A model generated the notes under the pieces. That model did not search any database. It was not told the origin of the DNA and saw only the letters and a list, made by a program, of their open reading frames with translations. Below are positions 33,753-42,622 of a stretch of DNA of 64,000 nucleotides, piece after piece; position 1 is the first letter of the stretch; every line of letters begins with the position of its first letter. This DNA is from a virus. The stretch is from IMG/VR virus record IMGVR_UViG_3300032241_002336, positions 17,656 to 81,655 of that record. The stretch is one strand, 5' to 3'. The translations under genes and the position numbers were made by a program.

Positions 33753-36700
33753 TTATAATTGAGCTGTTGCAGTACAAGCAACACTATCTGTTACTGTTGC
33801 TGTTATTAGATCACTACTTGGTGCTGTATAGGTATTAGTGCTATTAGTATCAACTGGTGAATAAATATATGGTGGTTGACCACCAGTTGCTGTATATGTT
33901 ATTACATTATTACTATCTCTAACACCACTTAATGTTAATGTAGCTGGTTGAGATACAACCACGGTTGCCGTAGTTTTCTGTCCATTGCTATCTGTAGCTG
34001 TCAATGTATATGTATCAGAACATAAATCATTAAATTGCATATTATTATATGAATATGTTTGATTATAACCCATAGTACCAACTAAATTAACATTATATGG
34101 CGGATAACCACCAGATATAATAGGATTAATACTTGTAGAACAATCAGTTGTTGAACAGGGAGCGTATTTTGGTAATATTGGCTGTGTTATTAATATTGGT
34201 GCTACTGTAGTTACATTCAATGTCGTAATACATTTATTTACTGGATTGCTACTGTCTGATGCTGTAATTACATATGTACCAACTCCAATATTGTTTATTG
34301 GTGAGTCGCTTAAAGAAGCATTAGTCAAATTAATATTTGTATTTGGACCACTTATATTTATACTATATGGATGGATACCTCCTAATAAATATTGTATGTT
34401 TATACTACCATTATTAGAAGTTGTTGTAGTTGGTGGATTTAATATTGAAAATGAGCATGTAAATGGCTGAGGACCAAATAAACTAACTTCTCTAATCATT
34501 ACAGTATTCAAAGCATCTGTAGCAGTAATTATATAGGGCTGTGTACTCGCTGGTAATCCAGTTATAGATCCAGAAGTATTTGTTGTTAATAAGCCACTAT
34601 TATAATTTATATTTGTTATAGTATATCTATATGGTGGTGTTCCACCCAAAAATGTAAATGATATACTACCATCCGTTGATGTCGTAGTAGTAGCATTTGT
34701 AACAGACACGATAATGTCAAATTCGTCTTTTACTTGATTAATACATGTAGTAAAGAAATTTTTTCTAAATAAATCTAATGCTGTATTATTTGGTACTATA
34801 CCAAAATAAAAATAATATGAATTACCTTTAGCTTGGGATGAAAAATCTAAACCAATATTACTATTATTTGAAAAATTTCTATAGAGTTTATAAGCATTTC
34901 CATCATTAAAATCTGGCGTTCCAACGTAATCTTGACCAGTTATACCAAATGACGTTCCATTTGCTATTGAATTTAATTGGGTTAAATTATTTGATGGATA
35001 TGTCTCTTGTGAGCCATTTATATTCAATAAATATAATGAATCTCTTAAATACTTATTTATACTAGTCTGTGTATCTATAGTATTAGTCTGTTCATAAATT
35101 TGATTTATTGAAACGGCATATGGTGGTGTGCTAGTACCTGTAGCTGAAGGTAAATCAACACCTATTTCTGAGAGTCTTCTTATATTTAAACATTTTTGTT
35201 CATTGGCACCTATACCAGCACAATCTATTGTGAAAAATAAACCAGTATATTGTCCTGATATATCAAAAATTCCAGTAACCGTTTCACCAATTGGTATTCC
35301 ATTAGACATATCCACTGGTTCTTGGATTAGTGGTGGCATTTTAAAAGATGAATTAGTTAAATATTGTATAATTTGTGGATATCCCTGCCAATCACAACTT
35401 AATATAGAACCTAAGTTAACTATATCTGTCGCAAATAGTTTATTATTATTATTATTTAATGTTAATGGTGGGTAGTATAAAATTTTATTATATTGAACTA
35501 ATAATCCATTTAACATGCTATCATAAAAAGAATCTGAAGTACTAGTATTACTTACATTTGAATTAGTACTATCATGTAATTGTATTGTATGACATTCGTT
35601 ATATGATGTTCCAGATATTCCATCTAATGGGCTAATTTCTTTACAATATGTTTCACAAAATCTTTCACTGCCACTAGCTTTTTTCTTATATTTTAATAGA
35701 TAATAATATAATGATCCATTAACCCAATCATTATAAAAATCAAATTGAAATATATCTAAATCTTGTGCTAAAATAGTTGCAATGCATGTATCAAAGTTTT
35801 TAGCCGTTTGTCCACAACCAGGCGTATAATCTTGTCCATTACAATTTAATTTAATCGGATTTATCCATCCAAATGGATGAACACCCAGAATAGATACGCA
35901 TACAATAGAATTTATAACACTAACAATAGCGGATATTATAGTTATTATTAAACATATTACCGTAAATAATATATTTTTTTGTGAATAAAATCTATTATAA
36001 GGAAAAGGATTTTTATTACCGACACATCCATCAACATCTTTTATACCTGTAAAATTGGTATTTGTTTGTCCAACACCACCTGAGGCTATTAATTCAGCTT
36101 TATTTATTATATTACCGACATTTGTTTCGGTTCTAGGAATAAAATTTTTAATTGTATATATTTTATTCCAATATAAATCAGTAAAACTATTATCATTTGT
36201 GGTTGAATCAAAATTGAAATCAATATCAGATATGGTATTTGGATTATGAGGCACTAAATATTTTCCATGTGTTCTTATTCTGCCTATATCAGATTCTTCA
36301 TCCATACTTATCCTAAATCTAACTCTAGACCTTGTTGGTATGCCTTTAGTTGTGTCTTTTGATGGTATTAATTCACCAGTCTCACTCGTTACTACATAAT
36401 CGAGATTCATTGGTATTTGATAAGCCCAATTTCCATTATCATCAATAACTCTACCGCCATTTACATTAAAACTTTCTATTTGATTGTTTAATGTTTTTCT
36501 AATCATTTCAATTGTTCCTTGTCCAGTTTCTTGTTCACAGAGTACGCCTAATTTTTTTCTCGGTATACAATTTTTATTTACGCTATTTTTTTTGCTATCG
36601 CCAAAAAGACTTCCAATGAATATTGCAGAAGGGGTTAAACTATAATTTAAATTTATTTCAACTCTATTTATTCCTATTTGGCAATTATCAGTATCTCCCC

Positions 36701-37376
36701 AGAATGGTAATACATTTACAGATACATTTGCTGATTTAATTTGAACTAAAGAATCTAAATTTGTCCCACCTTTAAACTTTGTTGAACTATAGAAAAATTC
36801 TTTTGGTGTACCTTGGCTTATTAAATCATATGGTTTCTGAGACGCAATACCAATATCTGATATATCCGCATCTACATGCAGTGTATATGTACCAAGTGGT
36901 ATCCCAAAAAGCATAAAATCACCAGCATAATTTGTTGTTGTAGTAAATTTATAATACTTACAGTATACATAAAGCATTTCATCATTATCCAATACCTCTC
37001 TTTTACTTGGAAATGTTCCGACTGGGGTATAACAGGGATTTTGATTATCTGGCTCAGATTTTAATAGGTTATATCTTATGCCATTACTATTTGTATCTGT
37101 TACAGTCTCAAATGGATAAAGACCGTATATTTGTGGGTTGGCTTTATCAACGTCATCAACTGGTATAAAAACGCTTACTTTAGCATTTGGTATACCAAAC
37201 CCATTATTAACTAATACACGACCAACAACAACACCATAATCAGAACAAAAATTTCGATAAGCATTTTCCTGACTTATATTTAAAGATAAAATTTTAATAA
37301 AATCAAAATCCTGTTCAATTTTAAAATTAATATACTGTGTTCCTTGATTTGCTGGTATTCTTATACTATCTGACAT
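33753..37376 (-). CDS. Large baseplate/tail protein with CarboxypepD_reg-like N-terminus, hydrophobic core segment and SprB-type repeats
   Basis: The 1207 residues comprise four recognisable parts. Near residues 48-75 is an Ig-like element, VVVGRVLVNNGFGIPNAKVS, like CarboxypepD_reg domains ('G.V.d..g.pi.gA.V'), and a related element, GDFMLFGIPLGTYTLHVDAD, follows at about 148-168. At about 475-510 is an unusually hydrophobic segment (ILFTVICLIITIISAIVSVI and on), long enough for one or two membrane helices, followed by a Cys-containing region. At the C-terminus are about four SprB-type repeats (GGTPPYRYTI, GGIHPYSINI, GGYPPYNVNL, GGQPPYIYSP). It overlaps the next upstream small membrane-protein gene by one base. 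Probably a baseplate protein that reaches the cell surface; the hydrophobic part may touch the membrane. Confidence 0.82.
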   Translation of the reverse strand: MSDSIRIPANQGTQYINFKIEQDFDFIKILSLNISQENAYRNFCSDYGVVVGRVLVNNGFGIPNAKVSVFIPVDDVDKANPQIYGLYPFETVTDTNSNGIRYNLLKSEPDNQNPCYTPVGTFPSKREVLDNDEMLYVYCKYYKFTTTTNYAGDFMLFGIPLGTYTLHVDADISDIGIASQKPYDLISQGTPKEFFYSSTKFKGGTNLDSLVQIKSANVSVNVLPFWGDTDNCQIGINRVEINLNYSLTPSAIFIGSLFGDSKKNSVNKNCIPRKKLGVLCEQETGQGTIEMIRKTLNNQIESFNVNGGRVIDDNGNWAYQIPMNLDYVVTSETGELIPSKDTTKGIPTRSRVRFRISMDEESDIGRIRTHGKYLVPHNPNTISDIDFNFDSTTNDNSFTDLYWNKIYTIKNFIPRTETNVGNIINKAELIASGGVGQTNTNFTGIKDVDGCVGNKNPFPYNRFYSQKNILFTVICLIITIISAIVSVINSIVCVSILGVHPFGWINPIKLNCNGQDYTPGCGQTAKNFDTCIATILAQDLDIFQFDFYNDWVNGSLYYYLLKYKKKASGSERFCETYCKEISPLDGISGTSYNECHTIQLHDSTNSNVSNTSTSDSFYDSMLNGLLVQYNKILYYPPLTLNNNNNKLFATDIVNLGSILSCDWQGYPQIIQYLTNSSFKMPPLIQEPVDMSNGIPIGETVTGIFDISGQYTGLFFTIDCAGIGANEQKCLNIRRLSEIGVDLPSATGTSTPPYAVSINQIYEQTNTIDTQTSINKYLRDSLYLLNINGSQETYPSNNLTQLNSIANGTSFGITGQDYVGTPDFNDGNAYKLYRNFSNNSNIGLDFSSQAKGNSYYFYFGIVPNNTALDLFRKNFFTTCINQVKDEFDIIVSVTNATTTTSTDGSISFTFLGGTPPYRYTITNINYNSGLLTTNTSGSITGLPASTQPYIITATDALNTVMIREVSLFGPQPFTCSFSILNPPTTTTSNNGSINIQYLLGGIHPYSINISGPNTNINLTNASLSDSPINNIGVGTYVITASDSSNPVNKCITTLNVTTVAPILITQPILPKYAPCSTTDCSTSINPIISGGYPPYNVNLVGTMGYNQTYSYNNMQFNDLCSDTYTLTATDSNGQKTTATVVVSQPATLTLSGVRDSNNVITYTATGGQPPYIYSPVDTNSTNTYTAPSSDLITATVTDSVACTATAQL

Positions 37377-37717
37377 TAATCTATTTTAACTATATCATAC
37401 TTATTGACCAATTCATAATCATCCTCATTAAATTCTTCATCAATTGGTTCTTCTAATTCTTCTTCTTTTGGAAATATTTTCCTACCAATATATAATAACA
37501 ATGGTGAGATATCAACTCCTTCTGATAATACAATAACTTTAAATAATATAACTACCAATATGGGTATTATAAGTGGTGTTAAAATAATTGATAATAATAA
37601 AAAAATAAAAAACTTTACAGTATAAAGTTTAATTTTTTGAGATGAGGTAAGAGGCTCATCAATTTTAGATATAATATCTTCGTATGAAGATTTTTTTTTG
37701 CAACTATTACAAGACAT
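37376..37717 (-). CDS. Small membrane protein with N-terminal Cys pair
   Basis: The 113-residue protein starts MSCNSCKKKSS (Cys-X2-Cys), has a strongly hydrophobic segment of ~40 residues (FFIFLLLSIILTPLIIPILV...), enough for two membrane helices, and ends with an acidic tail (EEELEEPIDEEFNEDDYE). It lies between the gp6-like gene and the large protein that itself has a hydrophobic segment, overlapping the latter's ATG by one base. A membrane role in the infected cell or a virion-linked role are both possible. No family recognised. Confidence 0.75.
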   Translation of the reverse strand: MSCNSCKKKSSYEDIISKIDEPLTSSQKIKLYTVKFFIFLLLSIILTPLIIPILVVILFKVIVLSEGVDISPLLLYIGRKIFPKEEELEEPIDEEFNEDDYELVNKYDIVKID

Positions 37718-37760
37718 AATTTTTTTATTTAAAATACTATTTTTTTATAAAAAGAAAACA

Positions 37761-39581
37761 TTATGCGGTTTTGGTACGAACTATTATGTCTGTATTTGGA
37801 AATTTTACCTCATACATGGTTTCAGGCTCTCCATATAATGTATATGCATCAGAAATATCAATTTGCATTGTTGATGCATCAATATATGGCTGTGTTATTT
37901 GATTTATTGAATAAACACCACCAACCATATTATATACTCTTATTTCAATTGTATTTAAAACACCATTAACACTATTAATTGTTTGATATAAACCGCCTAA
38001 ATAAATATTTTCACCCATATCAAAATTATTCACACTCATATGGCTAGTTATATCATTGACTACTTGGCTTATAATTTGTGATTGAGAATAATTATGATCT
38101 ACAAGTAAATCAACTTGAAATGATATATTAACTATTCTAGCATCTAATACTTCTATATAATCATTCATCATTCTATAATTAGACAAGTAAGTCGCTATAT
38201 TCTGTTGAAGTGTCGTATTTGAAGTATTATTTAATGTTCCGTCAGCATTAAGTCCTAATATATATACTTGAATTTTATTCTGATTTTCCTGAACACCGAC
38301 TCTAAATGGTATGCCATATTGACCTGGCATGTTGTTAATAATTGTCTGATAATCTTTAATTGTAACAGCTCTATTCTGAGCAGAAAAATTATATCTAATA
38401 TAATTTCTTATTTCTTCAATCGAAGGCGCATTTTTACCGCCTAAAGCAGGAATTGGATTATTAACAGTTAAGGAAGACTTGACGGAATTATTTGTAGCTG
38501 TATTACCACCATTAACAAGAATATTTGCTAAACCAACGCTATTTATGACTCCTTGTCCTATATTTGAAGATATACCACCACCTACTCTATATTTAACAAA
38601 TAATGTATTATTTGGTGATAATGTATAACCTAATGATAAATTATTTATAAAATCACCGATTTGATTAATTAAATTAGGATTAATTCCATAATTTGTTAAT
38701 GAACTAATATCCTGTGTACCACCGCCAAATATTAATTTTAAAAATCCTTTATCCGTATATTCTGTTATAAATTTATTGTTAACCGTAATGTACTTACCTG
38801 CTACAATACTAGGATTACTTGAAAATGAGTTATAATCAGGTACAAATACTAAATTTTCTGCTAATGCATCTACTCGATACCATTGATATGTTTCATCTAA
38901 AAATTGAGCATAAGTTGGATCTGCATTGTAATTTGTTCCTGGCAACAGTATAACGGATTCTATTGATAAAACGTTATTATCTGGTAAAACAACTTCTAAA
39001 AATGGAACTATATCAGCAGTAGTAATAACTCTACTATATGTTTTACTATATCCATTTGTTACAATTTCCCTCTTTGTAAGTGTATAATTAATTAGATTAC
39101 CATTGCTATCAAAATTTGGAATAATGAGCCTATTTGGTATACCACCAGCGCTAAATGGCTGGGAAAAATCAATATCATCTGTAGTCTCAAATACTTGACC
39201 ACTGCCATTTACTTGAGCACCAGCTTGAATAATTGGCGCATAAGAAATATCAAAACTACTTCCATAAACTGGTACTGTTACTGAAAAATCAACAATTGTG
39301 GCTGAAGCTCTATTACCAGCTACATTTAAGCCAAAAGTCCTTGCTAACGCCATTAATGAACTTCTTTGTTGAGCATAATCAATCTGAGTCTCTTGGAACA
39401 TCCTGTCAGTATTGAAAGAAATCATATCACCTACAGCCGCATTTAATTCTAGCAACATCATACCAACAGAGGAATCATTAAAATCGTTGAATATTGAAGG
39501 ATAGTATTGTTTTACATAATTTATTAGATCGGTTCTAATGTCGGAAAAATTTCTTGAAGTATAGTTTACATATTGTGCCAT
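37761..39581 (-). CDS. gp6: Baseplate wedge protein gp6-like (baseplate J family)
   Basis: Forms the inner baseplate ring that triggers sheath contraction. The 606 residues begin MAQYVNYTSRNFSDIRTDLI. The next stretch, FNDFNDSSVGMMLLELNAAV then GDMISFNTDRMFQETQIDYA, is the signature opening of T4 gp6 and baseplate J proteins. The C-terminal half contains RNYIRYNFSAQNRAVTIKDY and ARIVNISFQVDLLVDHNYSQ, matching the C-terminal dimerisation domain of gp6-like proteins. The length is close to T4 gp6 (660). It lies downstream of gp25, separated by the second plus-strand endonuclease. A late-type motif lies 10 bases before its ATG. Confidence 0.92.
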   Translation of the reverse strand: MAQYVNYTSRNFSDIRTDLINYVKQYYPSIFNDFNDSSVGMMLLELNAAVGDMISFNTDRMFQETQIDYAQQRSSLMALARTFGLNVAGNRASATIVDFSVTVPVYGSSFDISYAPIIQAGAQVNGSGQVFETTDDIDFSQPFSAGGIPNRLIIPNFDSNGNLINYTLTKREIVTNGYSKTYSRVITTADIVPFLEVVLPDNNVLSIESVILLPGTNYNADPTYAQFLDETYQWYRVDALAENLVFVPDYNSFSSNPSIVAGKYITVNNKFITEYTDKGFLKLIFGGGTQDISSLTNYGINPNLINQIGDFINNLSLGYTLSPNNTLFVKYRVGGGISSNIGQGVINSVGLANILVNGGNTATNNSVKSSLTVNNPIPALGGKNAPSIEEIRNYIRYNFSAQNRAVTIKDYQTIINNMPGQYGIPFRVGVQENQNKIQVYILGLNADGTLNNTSNTTLQQNIATYLSNYRMMNDYIEVLDARIVNISFQVDLLVDHNYSQSQIISQVVNDITSHMSVNNFDMGENIYLGGLYQTINSVNGVLNTIEIRVYNMVGGVYSINQITQPYIDASTMQIDISDAYTLYGEPETMYEVKFPNTDIIVRTKTA

Positions 39582-39591
39582 CTTTTTTTTA

Positions 39592-39601
39592 TTATAAATA
39601 T
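39592..39601 (-). promoter_or_regulatory. Putative late-type promoter motif (ATATTTATAA)
   Basis: Exact ATATTTATAA on the minus strand, 10 bases before the ATG of the gp6-like gene. If this is a -7/-10 box the transcript would start at or next to the start codon. Confidence 0.45.
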
Positions 39602-39650
39602 TAAGATAAAATTTTTATAGTTAAATGGTTAATAATTAAAATATTTTATG

Positions 39651-39658
39651 TATATTTG
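39651..39658 (+). promoter_or_regulatory. Possible -7 box (TATATTTG), plus strand
   Basis: An exact TATATTTG on the plus strand, 37 bases before the ATG of the second plus-strand endonuclease. There is no TTG at the expected upstream distance. It is a candidate early promoter for that gene. Confidence 0.35.
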
Positions 39659-39695
39659 TATTTATTAATATAATTATAGTGAAACATCTACTGGT

Positions 39696-41336
39696 ATGAT
39701 AAAAAAAAATACAAATGAATTTATTAAAGAGGCCAAAAAAGTACATGGCGATAAATATGACTATTCATTAGTTGAATATAAAAAAAATAATCTTAAAGTA
39801 AAAATAATATGTCCTATACATGGTGAATTTGAACAGTCTCCGTCTAAACATATAAATGCTAAACAAAATTGTCCTAACTGTAGTAATGAAAAAATACATA
39901 ATAAACAAAGAAAAAATATAAATGATTTTATTAAAGAAGCTAAAAAAATTCATGGAGATAAATATGACTATTTTTTATCAAAATATGTTAGTTATAACAA
40001 AAAGATAAATATTATTTGTCCAATACATGGTGAGTTTAATCAAACACCAAATAATCATTTAAATGGTAAAGGATGTAAATATTGTGGCGGTACTTCAAAA
40101 TTAGATACCAAATTATTTATTATTAACGCTAAAAAAATACATGGGAATAAATATGACTATTCTAAAGTAAATTATATAGACGCAAGAACAAATATAAAAA
40201 TTATATGCCCAAAGCATGGAGAATTTGAGCAATCTCCAAATAATCATATTTCAAAAAAACAAGGTTGTTATGATTGTTTGGGTAAAATCTATGATACTGA
40301 TAGTTTTATTAAAATTTGTTCTTTAATACATAATAATAAATATAATTATTCTTTAGTTGATTATGTAAATTCAAGTACAAAGGTTAAAATTATATGTTCA
40401 GAACACGGTGAATTTGAGCAAAGGTGTGATACCCATAGAAACGGAGCTGAATGCCCTAAATGTTTAGATATTGGACAATCAAAAAACGAAATAAATTTAT
40501 ACCAATATCTAATATCCATATATAAAAACGAAATTATACAAAAAGATAGAAGTATTTTAAGTAAACAAGAATTAGATATCTATATTCCAAATAATAATAT
40601 TGCCATTGAATATAATGGATTATACTGGCATAACGAATTAAATAAACCATCAAACTATCATCTTAATAAAACAAAATTATGTGAAGATAAAGGAATCAAA
40701 CTTATTCACATATTTGAAGATGAATGGATACATAAAAAAGATATCGTAAAAAGTAGATTAAAAAATATACTAGGATTAACATCTAATAAAATATATGCAA
40801 GAAAATGCATTATTAAAAATATTGATACTAAATTATCAAAAGAATTCTTAAATACAAATCATATACAAGGACATGTTAATTCAAGTATAAAATTAGGATT
40901 ATATTATAATGATGAATTGGTTAGTATTATGACATTTGGCTCTCTAAGAAAAACAATGGGCAAAAATAAAATAGACGGTTCGTATGAATTATTAAGATTC
41001 TGTAATAAATTAGATACTACAGTAATCGGAGGTGCTAATAAACTACTTAGTCATTTTATTAAAAATTATAATCCAAATGAAATAATAAGTTACGCTGATA
41101 GAAGATGGTCCAATGGTAATTTATATGAAAAATTAGGCTTTGAATTTAGTCATAATAGCAAACCAAATTATTGGTATGTTAAACAACTTAAAAGAGAATA
41201 TAGATTTAAATATAGAAAAAATATTTTAGTTAAAGAAGGTTATGATCCTACTAAAAGTGAGCATGAAATAATGCTTGAGCGTGAAATATATAGAATATAT
41301 GACTGTGGAAATAAATGTTATAAATTAACCATTTAA
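39696..41336 (+). CDS. Free-standing homing endonuclease (Hef-like) with four zinc-finger-type repeats
   Basis: The 546-residue protein lies on the plus strand between gp25 and gp6, both on the minus strand. It has four ~60-residue repeats (FIKEAKKIHGDKYDYS, IICPIHGEFEQ, H...GC..C) covering about residues 7-265, the same type as in the endonuclease at 29485. A Vsr/PD-(D/E)XK-like nuclease core follows at about 290-380 (LDIYIPNNNIAIEYNGLYWH, then FEDEWIHKKDIVKSRL). A C-terminal region (TNHIQGHVNSSIKLGL, VSIMTFGSLR, YADRRWSNGNLYEKLGF) matches my recollection of Hef-like phage homing endonucleases. Its stop codon shares TTAA with the stop of the convergent gp25 gene. Confidence 0.88.
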   Translation: MIKKNTNEFIKEAKKVHGDKYDYSLVEYKKNNLKVKIICPIHGEFEQSPSKHINAKQNCPNCSNEKIHNKQRKNINDFIKEAKKIHGDKYDYFLSKYVSYNKKINIICPIHGEFNQTPNNHLNGKGCKYCGGTSKLDTKLFIINAKKIHGNKYDYSKVNYIDARTNIKIICPKHGEFEQSPNNHISKKQGCYDCLGKIYDTDSFIKICSLIHNNKYNYSLVDYVNSSTKVKIICSEHGEFEQRCDTHRNGAECPKCLDIGQSKNEINLYQYLISIYKNEIIQKDRSILSKQELDIYIPNNNIAIEYNGLYWHNELNKPSNYHLNKTKLCEDKGIKLIHIFEDEWIHKKDIVKSRLKNILGLTSNKIYARKCIIKNIDTKLSKEFLNTNHIQGHVNSSIKLGLYYNDELVSIMTFGSLRKTMGKNKIDGSYELLRFCNKLDTTVIGGANKLLSHFIKNYNPNEIISYADRRWSNGNLYEKLGFEFSHNSKPNYWYVKQLKREYRFKYRKNILVKEGYDPTKSEHEIMLEREIYRIYDCGNKCYKLTI

Positions 41337-41719
41337 ACATTAATTATGACAAAATCATCAATATCAAATACATTATCAGATATTGTATATTTTAAAGTAA
41401 TTACAGCGGCATAATCGCTATTTGTGGCTGGTGTAACTGTTAAACTTGTAATTATTAGATTTGGTAGATACTTTTTAACTGAAGTTTTAACAGCATCTGT
41501 TATATCTGATAATGTTTTTGAATCATTTGGTTCAAATATAAATTTTAATAAATCTGTTCCAAAATCTGGATTATATAGTCTCTGGCCTTTTCTTGTTAAT
41601 AATAGATGCATGAGATCGGCTTTGATAGCTTTTTGGTTATCAGCATTTAGATTTAAAAAAAACCCCTGTGGACTATTTTTAAACGGATAATCAATATTTA
41701 TATATCTAGTATTTGACAT
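41333..41719 (-). CDS. gp25: Baseplate wedge protein gp25-like
   Basis: The 128-residue product belongs to the GPW/gp25 family, a lysozyme-shaped baseplate wedge component that with gp6 and gp53 starts sheath assembly. It shows DYPFKNSPQGFFLNLN at the start, the characteristic LLLTRKGQRLYNPDFGTDLL (the 'l.t..Ger....fG..l' signature), then FEPNDSKTLSDITDAVKTSV and the final strand pair. Full length. The gp6-like gene follows in the same direction after the plus-strand endonuclease. A late-type motif lies 13 bases before the ATG, and the terminator of the nrdJ unit lies just upstream. Confidence 0.94.
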   Translation of the reverse strand: MSNTRYINIDYPFKNSPQGFFLNLNADNQKAIKADLMHLLLTRKGQRLYNPDFGTDLLKFIFEPNDSKTLSDITDAVKTSVKKYLPNLIITSLTVTPATNSDYAAVITLKYTISDNVFDIDDFVIINV

Positions 41720-41732
41720 TATAACAATTTAA

Positions 41733-41742
41733 TTATAAATAT
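41733..41742 (-). promoter_or_regulatory. Putative late-type promoter motif (ATATTTATAA) of gp25
   Basis: Exact ATATTTATAA on the minus strand, 13 bases before the gp25 ATG and 34 bases downstream of the nrdJ terminator, where a new transcription unit is expected. Confidence 0.5.
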
Positions 41743-41775
41743 AATAGTAATTGTTTTTTAACATAAATAAATAAA

Positions 41776-41797
41776 AAAGGGCTCAAAAGAGCCCTTT
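41776..41797 (-). terminator. Rho-independent terminator after nrdJ
   Basis: Minus strand AAAGGGCTC-TTTT-GAGCCCTTT, a perfect 9-bp stem with a 4-base loop followed by TTTATTTATT. It lies 24 bases past the stop of the nrdJ C-terminal gene. The plus strand also has a T-run after the stem, so it may act in both directions. Confidence 0.88.
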
Positions 41798-41821
41798 ATT
41801 TTTTTTAAAAAAAATTAAAAA

Positions 41822-42622
41822 CTAGACTATTAAAACTTCACAACCACCACTTCCACAAGCTATTTCTCCGCTTAGATTTGTGGAATCAGTTACTTCAATA
41901 ACTTTAGTTAAATCAATATCTGATATATGTTCTATCATTTCTTCATACGTTTTTTTGGTACAATCAGTAAATGGAGCTTGGATATATGTTCCACCATCAT
42001 ATGGTAATACGGATATACCATTAAATGAGTTTCTATTATCCCACATCCATTTACCTACATTTGGCCATTCATTTATTTTAAAAATAATATTTTCCTTTTC
42101 ATCTTTTCTATCCTCCAAAATTGGAAATCCGTTAGAATCTATTATTGGTAATCCATCATCATTTAGTTTAGTTACCTTTTCTGATTCTTTTTTAATACTA
42201 ACTGTTACGCTGACATTATGTGTATTTTCACCATCCCTATGTCCGCCTCTAACCCATTCAATATTAAATCTTTTAACTCTCTCTAATAAATTCATTGGAG
42301 ATTCAAATCTTAAAATAGAACCTTCTGGTGCTTTAACTGGTAATGAAATAACGGCTTGGTCCTTTGGCTTAAAATATTCATCTTCAACTAATTCTGGATG
42401 ATAAATTGATAAATATGTATAAATTGCTTCATTCTTACCTACACGTATCCTTCTAATATAATAATCATTATGCCAAGCATGAATTCCTGATGCCGTACCT
42501 AGAACGAGAGAACTTGTATTATGTACTACAGCTTTATTTTCTAATTGATAAGAGTGTGTTTCGTTAACCTCAATATCTACAGTAAACTTAGCTTCTCCCT
42601 TTTTAATTGATTTAATTTTCAT
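41822..42622 (-). CDS. nrdJ: C-terminal half of class II ribonucleotide reductase, preceded by the C-part of a split intein
   Basis: A 266-residue gene. Residues 1-35 are a C-terminal intein fragment (MKIKSIKKGEAKFTVDIEVN, then ETHSYQLENKAVVHN). Residues 36-266 are the reductase C-terminus, opening TSSLVLGTASGIHAWHND, then YYIRRIRVGKNEAIY, and ending with the redox pair CGSGGC (Cys256 and Cys261, five apart, as in the class II enzyme of Lactobacillus). After protein trans-splicing with the product of 43833..47501, the Thr at +1 joins the Gly of TVKPSG to rebuild the conserved KPSGT loop. Its ATG overlaps the stop of the endonuclease gene upstream (ATGA). It ends before the terminator at 41776..41797. 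Confidence 0.93.
   Translation of the reverse strand: MKIKSIKKGEAKFTVDIEVNETHSYQLENKAVVHNTSSLVLGTASGIHAWHNDYYIRRIRVGKNEAIYTYLSIYHPELVEDEYFKPKDQAVISLPVKAPEGSILRFESPMNLLERVKRFNIEWVRGGHRDGENTHNVSVTVSIKKESEKVTKLNDDGLPIIDSNGFPILEDRKDEKENIIFKINEWPNVGKWMWDNRNSFNGISVLPYDGGTYIQAPFTDCTKKTYEEMIEHISDIDLTKVIEVTDSTNLSGEIACGSGGCEVLIV
42518..42622 (-). mobile_element. Split intein, C-terminal fragment (35 residues)
   Basis: It contains intein block F (VDIEVNETHSYQL) and block G (AVVHN) with the penultimate His and terminal Asn needed for cleavage, directly followed by Thr as the C-extein nucleophile. It starts with its own ATG. Its length is typical of natural C-inteins. The partner is at 43836..44168. Confidence 0.93.

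Noticed and set aside
39617-41345. 12-base inverted match (TTAAATGGTTAA) at both ends of the endonuclease at 39696, as possible element termini
   Set aside because: It is short and AT-rich, with no target duplication. One copy overlaps the stop codons of two genes, so chance is likely.
41880-42401. 173-codon plus-strand open frame
   Set aside because: It lies fully antisense to the conserved C-terminal part of the ribonucleotide reductase and has no recognisable features.
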